Shown here: one piece after another, positions 44,500-58,500 of the stretch
Numbering within the stretch: position 1 is the first letter of the stretch
Layout: each line of letters starts with the position of its first letter
Assembly: GCA_032622095.1 (NCBI GenBank)
Contig: CP136062.1
Location: 231,024,578 to 231,088,577, forward strand
Direction of reading: 5' to 3'
Source of the DNA: Siphonodentalium dalli
Taxonomy: Eukaryota; Mollusca; Scaphopoda; Gadilida; Siphonodentaliidae
DNA length: 64,000 bases
Notes under the pieces: generated by a model
The model's database searches: none
Seen by the model: only the letters and a program-made list of their open reading frames with translations
Told to the model about the DNA's origin: nothing
Position numbers and translations under genes: made by a program

Positions 44500-46520
44500 A
44501 AGGTATTAAGGTGGATACTCGTGATGGGGTTGTTGCACCAGGGGACCTGTGTATTAAGGTATTAAGGTGGATGATCGTGGTGGGGTTGTCACACCAGGGG
44601 ACCTGTGTATTAAGGTATTAAGGTGGATACTCGTGGTGGGGTTGTTACACCAGGGGACCTGTGTATTAAGGTATTAAGGTGGATACTCGTGATGGGGTTG
44701 TCGCACCAGGGGACCTGTGTATTAAGGTATTAAAGTGGATACTCGTGATGGGGTTGTCGCACCAGGGGACCTGTGTATTAAGGTATTAAGGAGGATACTC
44801 GTGGTGGGGTTGTCGCACCAGGGGACCTGTGTATTAAGGTATTAAGGTGGATACTCGTGGTGGGGTTGTCGCACCAGGGGACCTGTGTATTAAGGTATTA
44901 AGGTGGATACTCGTGGTGGGGTTGTCGCACCAGGGGACCTGTGTATTAAGGTATTAAGGTGGATACTCGTTATGGGGTTGTCGCACGAGGGGACCTGTGT
45001 ATTAAGGTATTAAGGTGGATACTCATGGTGGGTTGTCGCACCAGGGGACCTGTGTATTAAGGTATTAAGGTGGATACTCGTGGTGGGGTTGCCGCACCAG
45101 GGGACCTGTGTATTAAGGTATTAAGGTGGATACTCGTGGTGGGGTTGTTGCACCAGGGGACCTGTGTATTAAGGTATTAAGGTGGATACTCGTGGTGGGG
45201 TTGTTGCACCAGGGGACCTGTGTATTAAGGTATTAAGGTGGATACTCGTGGTGGGGTTGTCGCACCAGGGTACCTGTGTATTAAGGTATTAAGGTGGATA
45301 CTCGTGGTGGGGTTGTTGCACCAGGGGACCTGTGTATTAAGGTATTAAGGTGGATACTCGTGGTGGGGTTGTTGCACCAGGGGACCTGTGTATTAAGGTA
45401 TTAAGGTGGATACTCGTGGTGGGGTTGTCGCACCAGGGGACCTGTGTATTAAGGTATTAAGGTGGATACTCGTGGTGGGGTTGTTGCACCAGGGGACCTG
45501 TGTATTAAGGTATTAAGGTGGATACTCGTGGTGGGGTTGTTGCACCAGGGGACCTGTGTATTAAGGTATTAAGGTGGATACTCGTGGTGGGGTTGTTGCA
45601 CCAGGGGACCTGTGTATTAAGGTATTAAGGTGGATACTCGTGGTGGGGTTGTCGCACCAGGGGACCTGTGTATTAAGGTATTAAGGTGGATACTCATGGT
45701 GGGTTGTCACACCAGGGGACCTGTATTAAGGTATTAAGGTGGATACTCGTGGTGGGGTTGTCGCACCAGGGGACCTGTGTATTAAGGTATTAAGGTGGAT
45801 ACTCGTGGTGGGGTTGTTGCACCAGGGGACCTGTGTATTAAGGTATTAAGGTGGATACTCGTGGTGGGGTTGTTGCACCAGGGGACCTGTGTATTAAGGT
45901 ATTAAGGTGGATACTCGTGGTGGGGTTGTTGCACCAGGGGACCTGTGTATTAAGGTATTAAGGTGGATACTCGTGGTGGGGTTGTCGCACCAGGGGACCT
46001 GTGTATTAAGGTATTAAGGTGGATACTCGTGGTGGGGTTGTCGCACCAGGGGACCTGTGTATTAAGGTATTAAGGTGGATACTCGTGGTGGGGTTGTCGC
46101 ACCAGGGGACCTGTGTATTAAGGTATTAAGGTGGATACTCGTGGTGGGGTTGTCCCACCAGGGGACCTGTGTATTAAGGTATTAAGGTGGATACTCGTGG
46201 TGGGGTTGTCGCACCAGGGGACCTGTGTATTAAGGTATTAAGGTGGATACTCGTGGTGCGGTTGTCGCACCAGGGGACCTGTGTATTAAGGTATTAAGGT
46301 GGATACTCGTGGTGGGGTTGTCGCAACAGGGGACCTGTGTATTAAGGTATTAAGGTGGATACACGTGGTGGGGTTGTCGCACCAGGGGACCTGTGTATTA
46401 AGGTATTAAGGTGGATACTCGTGGTGGGGTTGTTGCACCAGGGGACCTGTGTATTAATGTGGATACTCGTGATGGGGTTGTCGCACCAGGGGACCTGTGT
46501 ATTAAGGTATTAAGGTGGAT
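44500..46520. repeat. Higher-order block, third copy (+5971 bp from 38500-40550)
   Basis: Markers cgagg (39015 to 44986), gttgccgcacc (39121 to 45092) and cgcaacagg (40351 to 46322) all show a 5971-bp shift. A further cgcaacagg block follows 775 bp later (47097) and another at 53695. Confidence 0.88.
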
Positions 46521-49500
46521 ACTCGTGGGGGGTTGTCGCACCAGGGGACCTGTGTATTAAGGTATTAAGGTGGATACTCGTGGTGGGGTTGTTGCACCAG
46601 GGGACCTGTGTATTAAGGTATTAAGGTGGATACTCGTGGTGGGGTTGTTGCACCAGGGGACCTGTGTATTAAGGTATTAAGGTGGATACTCGTGGTGGGG
46701 TTGTTGCACCAGGGGACCTGTGTATTAAGGTATTAAGGTGGATACTCGTGGTGGGGTTGTCGCACCAGGGGACCTGTGTATTAAGGTATTAAGGTGGATA
46801 CTCGTGGTGGGGTTGTCGCACCAGGGGACCTGTGTATTAAGGTATTAAGGTGGATACTCGTGGTGGGGTTGTCGCACCAGGGGACCTGTGTATTAAGGTA
46901 TTAAGGTGGATACTCGTGGTGGGGTTGTCCCACCAGGGGACCTGTGTATTAATGTATTAAGGTGGATACTCGTGGTGGGGTTGTCGCACCAGGGGACCTG
47001 TGTATTAAGGTATTAAGGTGGATACTCGTGGTGGGGTTGTCGCACCAGGGGACCTGTGTGTTAAGGTATTAAGGTGGATACTCGTGGTGGGGTTGTCGCA
47101 ACAGGGGACCTGTGTATTAAGGTATTAAGGTGGATACACGTGGTGGGGTTGTCGCACCAGGGGACCTGTGTATTAAGGTATTAAGGTGGATACTCGTGGT
47201 GGGGTTGTTGCACCAGGGGACCTGTGTATTAATGTGGATACTCGTGATGGGGTTGTCGCACCAGGGGACCTGTGTATTAAGGTATTAAGGTGGATACTCG
47301 TGGTGGGTTGTCGCACCAGGGGACCTGTGTATTAAGGTATTAAGGTGGATACTCGTGGTGGGGTTGTCGCACCAGGGGACCTGTATTAAGGTATTAAGGT
47401 GGATACTCGTGGTGGGGTTGTCGCACCAGGGGACCTGTATTAAGGTATTAAGGTGGATACTCGTGGTGGGGTTGTCGCACCAGGGGACCTGTGTATTAAG
47501 GTATTAAGGTGGATACTCGTGATGGGGTTGTCGCACCAGGGGACCTGTGTATTAAGGTATTAAGGTGGATACTCGTGGTGGGGTTGTCGCACCAGGGGAC
47601 CTGTGTATTAAGGTATTAAGGTGGATACTCGTGGTGGGGTTGTCGCACCAGGGTACCTGTGTATTAAGGTATTAAGGTGGATACTCGTGGTGGGGTTGTC
47701 GCACCAGGGGACCTGTGTATTAAGGTATTAAGGTGGATACTCGTGATGGGGTTGTCGCACCAGGGGACCTGTGTATTAAGGTATTAAGGTGGATACTCGT
47801 GGTGGGGTTGTCGCACCAGGGGACCTGTGTATTAAGGTATTAAGGTGGATACTCGTGGTGGGTTGTCACACCAGGGGACCTGTGTATTAAGGTATTAAGG
47901 TGGATACTCGTGGTGGGGTTGTCGCACCAGGGGACCTGTGTATTAAGGTATTAAGGTGGATACTCGTGATGGGGTTGTCGCACCAGGGGACCTGTGTATT
48001 AAGGTATTAAGGTGGATACTCGTGGTGGGGTTGTCGCACCAGGGGACCTGTATTAAGGTATTAAGGTGGATACTCGTGGTGGGGTTGTCGCACCAGGGGA
48101 CCTGTGTATTAAGGTATTAAGGTGGATACTCGTGGTGGGGTTGTCGCACCAGGGGACCTGTATTAAGGTATTAAGGTGGATACTCGTGGTGGGGTTGTCG
48201 CACCAGGGGACCTGTGTATTAAGGTATTAAGGTGGATACTCGTGGTGGGGTTGTCGCACCAGGGGACCTGTATTAAGGTATTAAGGTGGATACTCGTGGT
48301 GGGGTTGTCGCACCAGGGGACCTGTATATTAAGGTATTAAGGTGGATACTCATGGTGGGGTTGTCGCACCAGGGGACCTGTGTATTAAGGTATTAAGGTG
48401 GATACTCGTGGTGGGGTTGTCGCACCAGGGGACCTGTATTAAGGTATTAAGGTGGATACTCGTGGTGGGGTTGTCGCACCAGGGGACCTGTATTAAGGTA
48501 TTAAGGTGGATACTCGTGGTGGGGTTGTCGCACCAGGGGACCTGTGTATTAAGGTATTAAGGTGGATACTCGTGGTAGGGTTGTCGCACCAGGGGACCTG
48601 TGTATTAAGGTGTTAAGGTGGATACTCGTGGTGGGGTTGTCGCACCAGGGGACCTGTGTATTAAGGTATTAAGGTGGATACTCGTGGTGGGGTTGTTGCA
48701 CCAGGGGACCTGTGTATTAAGGTGGATACTCGTGGTGGGGTTGTTGCACCAGGGGACCTGTGTATTAATGTATTAATGTGGATACTCGTGGTGGGGTTGT
48801 CGCACCAGGGGACCTGTGTATTAAGGTATTAAGGTGGATACTCGTGGTGAGGTTGTCGCACCAGGGGACCTGTGTATTAAGGTATTAAGGTGGATACTCG
48901 TGGTGGGGTTGTCGCACCAGGGGACCTGTATATTAAGGTATTAAGATGGATACTCGTTGTGGGGTTGTCGCACCAGGGGACCTGTGTATTAAGGTATTAA
49001 GGTGGATACTCGTGGTGGGGTTGTCGCACCAGGGGACCTGTGTATTAAGGTATTAAGGTGGATACTCGTGGTGGGGTTGTTGCACCAGGGGACATGTGTA
49101 TTAAGGTATTAAGGTGGATACTCGTGGTGGGGTTGTCGCACCAGGGGACCTGTGTATTAAGGTATTAAGGTGGGTACTCGTTGTGGGGTTGTCGCACCAG
49201 GGGACCTGTGTTAAGGTGGATACTCGTGGTGGGGTTGTTGCACCAGGGGACCTGTGTATTAAGGTATTAAGGTGGATACTCGTGATGGGGTTGTCGCACC
49301 AGGGGACCTGTGTATTAAGGTATTAAGGTGGATACTCGTGGTGGGGTTGTCACACCAGGGGACCTGTGTATTAAGGTATTAAGGTGGATACTCGTGGTGG
49401 GGTTGTTGCACCAGGGGACATGTGTATTAAGGTATTAAGGTGGATACTCGTGGTGGGGTTGTCGCACCAGGGGACATGTGTATTAAGGTATTAAGGTGGA

Positions 49501-52500
49501 TACTCGTGGTGGGGTTGTCGCACCAGGGGACCTGTGTATTAAGGTGGATACTCGTGGTGGGGTTGTCGCACCAGGGGACCTGTGTATTAAGGTATTAAGG
49601 TGGATACTCGTGGTGGGGTTGTCGCACCAGGGGACCTGTGTATTAAGGTATTAAGGTGGATACTCGTGGTGGGGTTGTCGCACCAGGGGACCTGTGTATT
49701 AAGGTATTAAGGTGGATACTCGTGGTGGGGTTGTTGCACCAGGGGACATGTGTATTAAGGTATTAAGGTGGATACTCGTGGTGGGGTTGTCGCACCAGGG
49801 GACCTGTGTATTAAGGTATTAAGGTGGATACTCATGGTGGGGTTGTCGCACCAGGGGACCTGTGTATTAAGGTATTAAGGTGGATACTCGTGGTGGGGTT
49901 GTCGCACCAGGGGACCTGTGTATTAAGGTATTAAGGTGGATACTCATGGTGGGGTTGTTGCACCAGGGGACCTGTATATTAAGGTATTAAGGTGGATACT
50001 CGTGGTGGGGTTGTCGCACCAGGGGACCTGTGTATTAAGGTATTAAGGTGGATACTCATGGTGGGGTTGTTGCACCAGGGGACCTGTATATTAAGGTATT
50101 AAGGTGGATACTCGTGGTGGGGTTGTCGCACCAGGGGACCTGTGTATTAAGGTATTAAGGTGGATACTCATGGTGGGGTTGTCGCACCAGGGGACCTGTG
50201 TATTAAGGTATTAAGGTGGATACTCGTGGTGGGGTTGTCGCACCAGGGGACCTGTGTATTAAGGTATTAAGGTGGATACTCATGGTGGGGTTGTCGCACC
50301 AGGGGACCTGTGTATTAAAGTATTAAGGTGGATTCTCGTGGTGGGGTTGTCGCACCAGGGGACCTGTGTATTAAGGTATTAAGGTGGATACTCATGGTGG
50401 GGTTGTCGCACCAGGGGACCTGTGTATTAAGGTATTAAGGTGGATACTCGTGGTGGGGTTGTCGCACCAGGGGACCTGTGTATTAAGGTATTAAGGTGGA
50501 TACTCGTGGTGGGGTTGTCGCACCAGGGGACCTGTGTATTAAGGTATTAAGGTGGATACTCGTGGTGGGGTTGTTGCACCAGGGGACCTGTGTATTAAGG
50601 TATTAAGGTGGATACTCGTGGTGGGGTTGTCGCACCAGGGGACCTGTGTATTAAGGTATTAAGGTGGATACTCGTGGTGGGGTTGTCGCACCAGGGGACC
50701 TGTGTATTAAGGTATTAAGGTGGATTCTCGTGGTGGGGTTGTCGCACCAGGGGACCTGTGTATTAAGGTATTAAGGTGGATACTCGTGGTGGGGTTGTTG
50801 CACCAGGGGACCTGTGTATTAAGGTATTAAGGTGGATACTCGTGGTGGGGTTGTCGCACCAGGGGACCTGTGTATTAAGGTATTAAGGTGGATACTCGTG
50901 GTGGGGTTGTCTCACCAGGGGACCTGTGTATTAAGGTATTAAGGTGGATACTCGTGGTGGGGTTGTCGCACCAGGGGACCTGTATTAAGGTATTAAGGTG
51001 GATACTCGTGGTGGGGTTGTCGCACCAGGGGACCTGTGTATTAAGGTATTAAGGTGGATACTCGTGGTGGGGTTGTTGCACCAGGGGACCTGTGTATTAA
51101 GGTATTAAGGTGGATACTCGTGGTGGGGTTGTCGCACCAGGGGACCTGTGTATTAAGGTATTAAGGTGGATACTCGTGGTGGGGTTGTCGCACCAGGGGA
51201 CCTGTGTATTAAGGTATTAAGGTGGATGATCGTGGTGGGGTTGTCACACCAGGGGACCTGTATTAAGGTATTAAGGTGGATACTCGTGGTGGGGTTGTCG
51301 CACCAGGGGACCTGTGTATTAAGGTATTAAGGTGGATACTCGTGGTGGGGTTGTCGCACCAGGGGACCTGTGTATTAAGGTATTAAGGTGGATACTCGTG
51401 GTGGGGTTGTCGCACCAGGGGACCTGTGTATTAAGGTATTAAGGAGGATACTCGTGGTGGGGTTGTCGCACCAGGGGACCTGTGTATTAAGGTATTAAGG
51501 TGGATGATCGTGGTGGGGTTGTCACACCAGGGGACCTGTGTATTAAGGTATTAAGGTGGATACTCATGGTGGGGTTGTCGCACCAGGGGACCTGTGTATT
51601 AAGGTATTAAGGTGGATACTCGTGGTGGGGTTGTCGCACCAGGGGACCTGTGTATTAAGGTATTAAGGTGGATACTCGTGGTGGGGTTGTCGCACCAGGG
51701 GACCTGTGTATTAAGGTATTAAGGTGGATGATCGTGGTGGGGTTGTCACACCAGGGGACCTGTATTAAGGTATTAAGGTGGATACTCGTGGTGGGGTTGT
51801 CGCACCAGGGGACCTGTGTATTAAGGTATTAAGGTGGATACTCGTGGTGGGGTTGTCGCACCAGGGGACCTGTGTATTAAGGTATTAAGGTGGATACTCG
51901 TTATGGGGTTGTCGCACCAGGGGACCTGTGTATTAAGGTATTAAGGTGGATACTCGTGGTGGGGTTGTCGCACCAGGGGACCTGTGTATTAAGGTATTAA
52001 TGTGGATACTCGTGGTGGGGTTGTCGCACCAGGGGACCTGTGTATTAAGGTATTAAGGTGGATACTCGTGGTGGGGTTGTTGCACCAGGGGACCTGTGTA
52101 TTAAGGTATTAAGGTGGATACTCGTGGTGGGGTTGTTGCACCAGGGGACCTGTGTATTAAGGTATTAAGGTGGATACTCATGGTGGGGTTGTCGCACCAG
52201 GGGACCTGTGTATTAAGGTATTAAGGTGGATACTCGTGGTGGGGTTGTCGCACCAGGGGACCTGTGTATTAAGGTGGATACTCGTGGTGGGGTTGTCGCA
52301 CCAGGGGACCTGTGTATTAAGGTATTAAGGTGGATACTCGTGGTGGGGTTGTTGCACCAGGGGACCTGTGTATTAAGGTATTAAGGTGGATACTCGTGGT
52401 GGGGTTGTTGCACCAGGGGACCTGTGTATTAAGGTATTAAGGTGGATACTCGTGGTGGGGTTGTCGCACCAGGGGACCTGTGTATTAAGGTATTAAGGTG

Positions 52501-55500
52501 GATACTCGTGGTGGGGTTGTCGCACCAGGGGACCTGTGTATTAAGGTATTAAGGTGGATACTCATGGTGGGTTGTCACACCAGGGGACCTGTATTAAGGT
52601 ATTAAGGTGGATACTCGTGGTGGGGTTGTCGCACCAGGGGACCTGTGTATTAAGGTATTAAGGTGGATACTCGTGGTGGGGTTGTTGCACCAGGGGACCT
52701 GTGTATTAAGGTATTAAGGTGGATACTCGTGGTGGGGTTGTTGCACCAGAGGGACCTGTGTATTAAGGTATTAAGGTGGATACTCGTGGTGGGGTTGTTG
52801 CACCAGGGGAACTGTGTATTAAGGTATTAAGGTGGATACTCGTGGTGGGGTTGTCGCACCAGGGGACCTGTGTATTAAGGTATTAAGGTGGATACTCGTG
52901 GTGGGGTTGTCGCACCAGGGGACCTGTGTATTAAGGTATTAAGGTGGATACTCGTGGTGGGGTTGTCGCACCAGGGGACCTGTGTATTAAGGTATTAAGG
53001 TGGATACTCGTGGTGGGGTTGTCGCACCAGGGGACCTGTGTATTAAGGTATTAAGGTGGATACTCGTGGTGGGGTTGTTGCACCAGGGGACCTGTGTATT
53101 AAGGTATTAAGGTGGATACTCGTGGTGGGGTTGTTGCACCAGGGGACCTGTGTATTAAGGTATTAAGGTGGATACTCGTGGTGGGGTTGTCGCACCAGGG
53201 GACCTGTGTATTAAGGTATTAAGGTGGATACTCGTGGTGGGGTTGTCGCACCAGGGGACCTGTGTATTAAGGTATTAAGGTGGATACTCGTGGTGGGGTT
53301 GTCGCACCAGGGGACCTGTGTATTAAGGTATTAAGGTGGATACTCGTGGTGGGGTTGTTGCACCAGGGGACCTGTGTATTAAGGTATTAAGGTGGATACT
53401 CGTGGTGGGGTTGTCGCACCAGGGGACCTGTGTATTAAGGTATTAAGGTGGATACTCGTGGTGGGGTTGTCGCACCAGGGGACCTGTGTATTAAGGTATT
53501 AAGGTGGATACTCGTGGTGGGGTTGTCGCACCAGGGGACCTGTGTATTAAGGTATTAAGGTGGATACTCGTGGTGCGGTTGTCGCACCAGGGGACCTGTG
53601 TATTAAGGTATTAAGGTGGATACTCGTGGTGGGGTTGTCGCACCAAGGGACCTGTGTATTAAGGTATTAAGGTGGATACTCGTGGTGGGGTTGTCGCAAC
53701 AGGGGACCTGTGTATTAAGGTATTAAGGTGGATACACGTGGTGGGGTTGTCGCACCAGGGGACCTGTGTATTAAGGTATTAAGGTGGATACTCGTGGTGG
53801 GGTTGTTGCACCAGGGGACCTGTGTATTAATGTGGATACTCGTGATGGGGTTGTCGCACCAGGGGACCTGTGTATTAAGGTATTAAGGTGGATACTCGTG
53901 GTGGGGTTGTCGCACCAGGGGACCTGTGTATTAAGGTATTAAGGTGGATACTCGTGGTGGGGTTGTCGCACCAGGGGACCTGTGTTAAGGTATTAAGGTG
54001 GATACTCGTGGTGGGGTTGTCGCACCAGGGGACCTGTATTAAGGTATTAAGGTGGATTCTCGTGGTGGGGTTGTCGCACCAGGGGACCTGTGTATTAAGG
54101 TATTAAGGTGGATACTCGTGGTGGGGTTGTCGCACCAGGGGACCTGTGTATTAAGGTATTAAGGTGGATACTCGTGGTGGGGTTGTCGCACCAGGGGACC
54201 TGTATTAAGGTATTAAGGTGGATACTCGTGGTGGGGTTGTCGCACCAGGGGACCTGTGTATTAAGGTATTAATGTGGATACTCGTGGTGGGGTTGTCGCA
54301 CCAGGGGACCTGTATTAAGGTATTAAGGTGGATACTCATGGTGGGGTTGTTGCACCAGGGGACCTGTGTATTAAGGTATTAAGGTGGATACTCGTGGTGG
54401 GGTTGTCGCACCAAGGGACCTGTGTATTAAGGTATTAATGTGGATACTCATGGTGGGGTTGTCGCACCAGGGGACCTGTGTATTAAGGTATTAAGGTGGA
54501 TACTCGTGGTGGGGTTGTCGCACCAGGGGACCTGTGTATTAAGGTATTAAGGTGGATACTCGTGGTGGGGTTGTCGCACCAGGGGACCTGTGTATTAAGG
54601 TATTAAGGTGGATACTCGTGATGGGGTTGTCGCACCAGGGTACCTGTGTATTAAGGTATTAAGGTGGATACTCGTGGTGGGGTTGTTGCACCAGGGGACC
54701 TGTGTATTAAGGTATTAAGGTGGATACTCGTTATGGGGTTGTCGCACCAGGGGACCTGTGTATTAAGGTATTAAGGTGGATACTCGTGATGGGGTTGTCG
54801 CACCAGGGGACCTGTGTATTAAGGTATTAAGGTGGATACTCGTGGTGGGGTTGTTGCACCAGGGGACCTGTGTATTAGGGTATTAAGGTGGATACTCGTG
54901 GTGGGGTTGTCGCACCAGGGGACCTGTGTATTAAGGTGGATACTCGTGGTGAGGTTGTCGCACCAGGGGACCTGTGTATTAAGGTATTAAGGTGGATACT
55001 CGTGGTGGGGTTGTCGCACCAGGGGACCTGTGTATTAAGGTATTAAGGTGGATACTCGTGGTGGGGTTGTCGCACCAGGGGACCTGTGTATTAAGGTATT
55101 AATGTGGATACTCATGGTGGGGTTGTTGCACCAGGGGACCTGTGTATTAAGGTATTAAGGTGGATACTCGTGGTGGGGTTGTTGCACCAGGGGACCTGTG
55201 TATTAAGGTATTAAGGTGGATACTCGTGGTGGGGTTGTTGCACCAGGGGACCTGTATATTAAGGTATTAAGGTGGATACTCGTTGTGGGGTTGTCGCACC
55301 AGGGGACCTGTGTATTAAGGTATTAAGGTGGATACTCGTGGTGGGGTTGTCGCACCAGGGGACCTGTGTATTAAGGTATTAAGGTGGATACTCATGGTGG
55401 GGTTGTCGCACCAGGGGACCCGAGTATTAAGGTATTAAGGTGGATACTCGTGGTGGGGTTGTCGCACCAGGGGACCTGTATATTAAGGTATTAAGGTGGA

Positions 55501-58500
55501 TACTCATGGTGGGGTTGTCGCACCAGGGGACCCGAGTATTAAGGTATTAAGGTGGATACTCGTGGTGAGGTTGTCGCACCAGGGGACCTGTATATTAAGG
55601 TATTAAGGTGGATACTCGTTGTGGGGTTGTCGCACCAGGGGACCTGTGTATTAAGGTATTAAGGTGGATACTCGTGGTGGGGTTGTCGCACCAGGGGACC
55701 CGAGTATTAAGGTATTAAGGTGGATACTCGTGGTGGGGTTGTCGCACCAGGGGACCTGTGTATTAAGGTATTAAGGTGGATACTCGTGGTGGGGTTGTCG
55801 CACCAGGGGACCTGTGTATTAAGGTATTAAGGTGGATACTCGTGGTGGGGTTGTCGCACCAGGGGACCTGTGAATTAAGGTATTAAGGTGGATACTCGTG
55901 GTGGGGTTGTTGCACCAGGGGACCTGTATATTAAGGTATTAAGGTGGATACTCGTGGTGGGGTTGTCGCACCAGGGGACCTGTGTATTAAGGTATTAAGG
56001 TGGATACTCGTGGTGGGGTTGTCGCACCAGGGGACCTGTATTAAGGTATTAAGGTGGATACTCGTGGTGGGGTTGTCGCACCAGGGGACCTGTGTATTAA
56101 GGTATTAAGGTGGATACTCGTGGTGGGGTTGTTGCACCAGGGGACCTGTGTATTAAGGTATTAAGGTGGATACTCATGGTGGGTTGTCGCACCAGGGGAC
56201 CTGTGTATTAAGGTATTAAGGTGGATACTCGTGGTGGGGTTGTTGCACCAGGGGACCTGTGTATTAAGGTATTAAGGTGGATACTCGTGGTGGGGTTGTT
56301 GCACCAGGGGACCTGTGTATTAAGGTATTAAGGTGGATACTCGTGGTGGGGTTGTCGCACCAGGGGACCTGTGTATTAAGGTATTAAGGTGGATACTCAT
56401 GGTGGGGTTGTTGCACCAGGGGACCTGTGTATTAAGGTATTAATGTGGATACTCGTGGTGTGGTTGTCGCACCAGGGGACCTGTGTATTAAGGTATTAAT
56501 GTGGATACTCGTGGTGTGGTTGTCGCACCAGGGGACCTGTGTATTAAGGTATTAATGTGGATACTCATGGTGGGGTTGTTGCACCAGGGGACCTGTGTAT
56601 TAAGGTATTAAGGTGGATACTCGTGGTGGGGTTGTCGCACCAGGGGACCTGTGTATTAAGGTATTAAGTTGGATACTCGTGGTGGGGTTGTCGCACCAGG
56701 GGACCTGTGTATTAAGGTATTAAGGTGGATACTCGTGGTGGGGTTGTCGCACCAGGGGACCTGTGTATTAAGGTATTAAGGTGGATACTCGTGGTGGGGT
56801 TGTCGCACCAGGGGACCTGTGTATTAAGGTATTAAGGTGGATACTCGTGGTGGGGTTGTCGCACCAGGGGACCTGTGTATTAAGGTATTAAGGTGGATAC
56901 TCGTGGTGGGGTTGTCGCACCAGGGGACCTGTGTATTAAGGTGGATACTCGTGGTGGGGTTGTCGCACCAGGGGACCTGTGTATTAAGGTATTAAGGTGG
57001 ATACTCGTGGTGGGGTTGTCGCACCAGGGGACCTGTGTATTAAGGTGGATACTCATGGTGGGGTTGTCGCACCAGGGGACCTGTGTATTAAGGTATTAAG
57101 GTGGATACTCATGGTGGGGTTGTCGCACCAGGGGACCTGTGTATTAAGGTATTAAGGTGGATACTCGTGGTGGGGTTGTCGCACCAAGGGACCTGTGTAT
57201 TAAGGTATTAAGGTGGATACTCATGGTGGGGTTGTCGCACCAGGGGACCTGTGTATTAAGGTATTAAGGTGGATACTCGTGGGTGGGGTTGTCGCACCAG
57301 GGGACCTGTGTATTAAGGTATTAAGGTGGATACTCGTGATGGGGTTGTCGCACCAGGGGACCTGTGTATTAAGGTATTAAGGTGGATACTCGTGGTGGGG
57401 TTGTCGCATCAGGGGACCTGTGTATTAAGGTATTAAGGTGGATACTCATGGTGGGGTTGTCGCATCAGGGGACCTGTGTATTAAGGTATTAAGGTGGATA
57501 CTCATGGTGGGGTTGTCGCACCAGGGGACCTGTGTATTAAGGTATTAAGGTGGATACTCATGGTGGGGTTGTCGCATCAGGGGACCTGTGTATTAAGGTA
57601 TTAAGGTGGATACTCATGGTGGGGTTGTCGCACCAGGGGACCTGTGTATTAAGGTGGATACTCATGGTGGGGTTGTCGCACCAGGGGACCTGTGTATTAA
57701 GGTATTAAGGTGGATACTCGTGGTGGGGTTGTCGCACCAGGGGACCTGTGTATTAAGGTGGATACTCGTGGTCGGGTTGTCGCACCAGGGGACCTGTGTA
57801 TTAAGGTATTAAGGTGGATACTCGTGGTGGGGTTGTCGCACCAGGGGACCTGTGTATTAAGGTATTAAGGTGGATACTCGTGGTGGGGTTGTCGCACCAG
57901 GGGACCTGTGTATTAAGGTATTAAGGTGGATACTCGTGGTGGGGTTGTCACACCAGGGGACCTGTGTATTAAGGTATTAAGGTGGATACTCGTGGTGGGT
58001 TTGTCGCACCAGGGGACCTGTGTATTAAGGTATTAAGGTGGATACTCGTGGTGAGGTTGTCGCATCAGGGGACCTGTGTATTAAGGTATTAAGGTGGATA
58101 CTCGTGGTGAGGTTGTCGCATCAGGGGACCTGTGTATTAAGGTATTAAGGTGGATACTCGTGGTGGGGTTGTCGCACCAAGGGACCTGTGTATTAAGGTA
58201 TTAAGGTGGATACTCATGGTGGGGTTGTCGCACCAGGGGACCTGTGTATTAAGGTATTAAGGTGGATACTCGTGGTGGGGTTGTCGCACCAGGGGACCTG
58301 TGTATTAAGGTATTAAGGTGGATACTCGTGGTGGGGTTGTCGCACCAGGGGACCTGTGTATTAAGGTATTAAGGTGGATACTCATGGTGGGGTTGTCGCA
58401 CCAGGGGACCTGTGTATTAAGGTATTAAGGTGGATACTCGTGGTGGGGTTGTCGCACCAGGGGACCTGTGTATTAAGGTATTAAGGTGGATACTCGTGGT

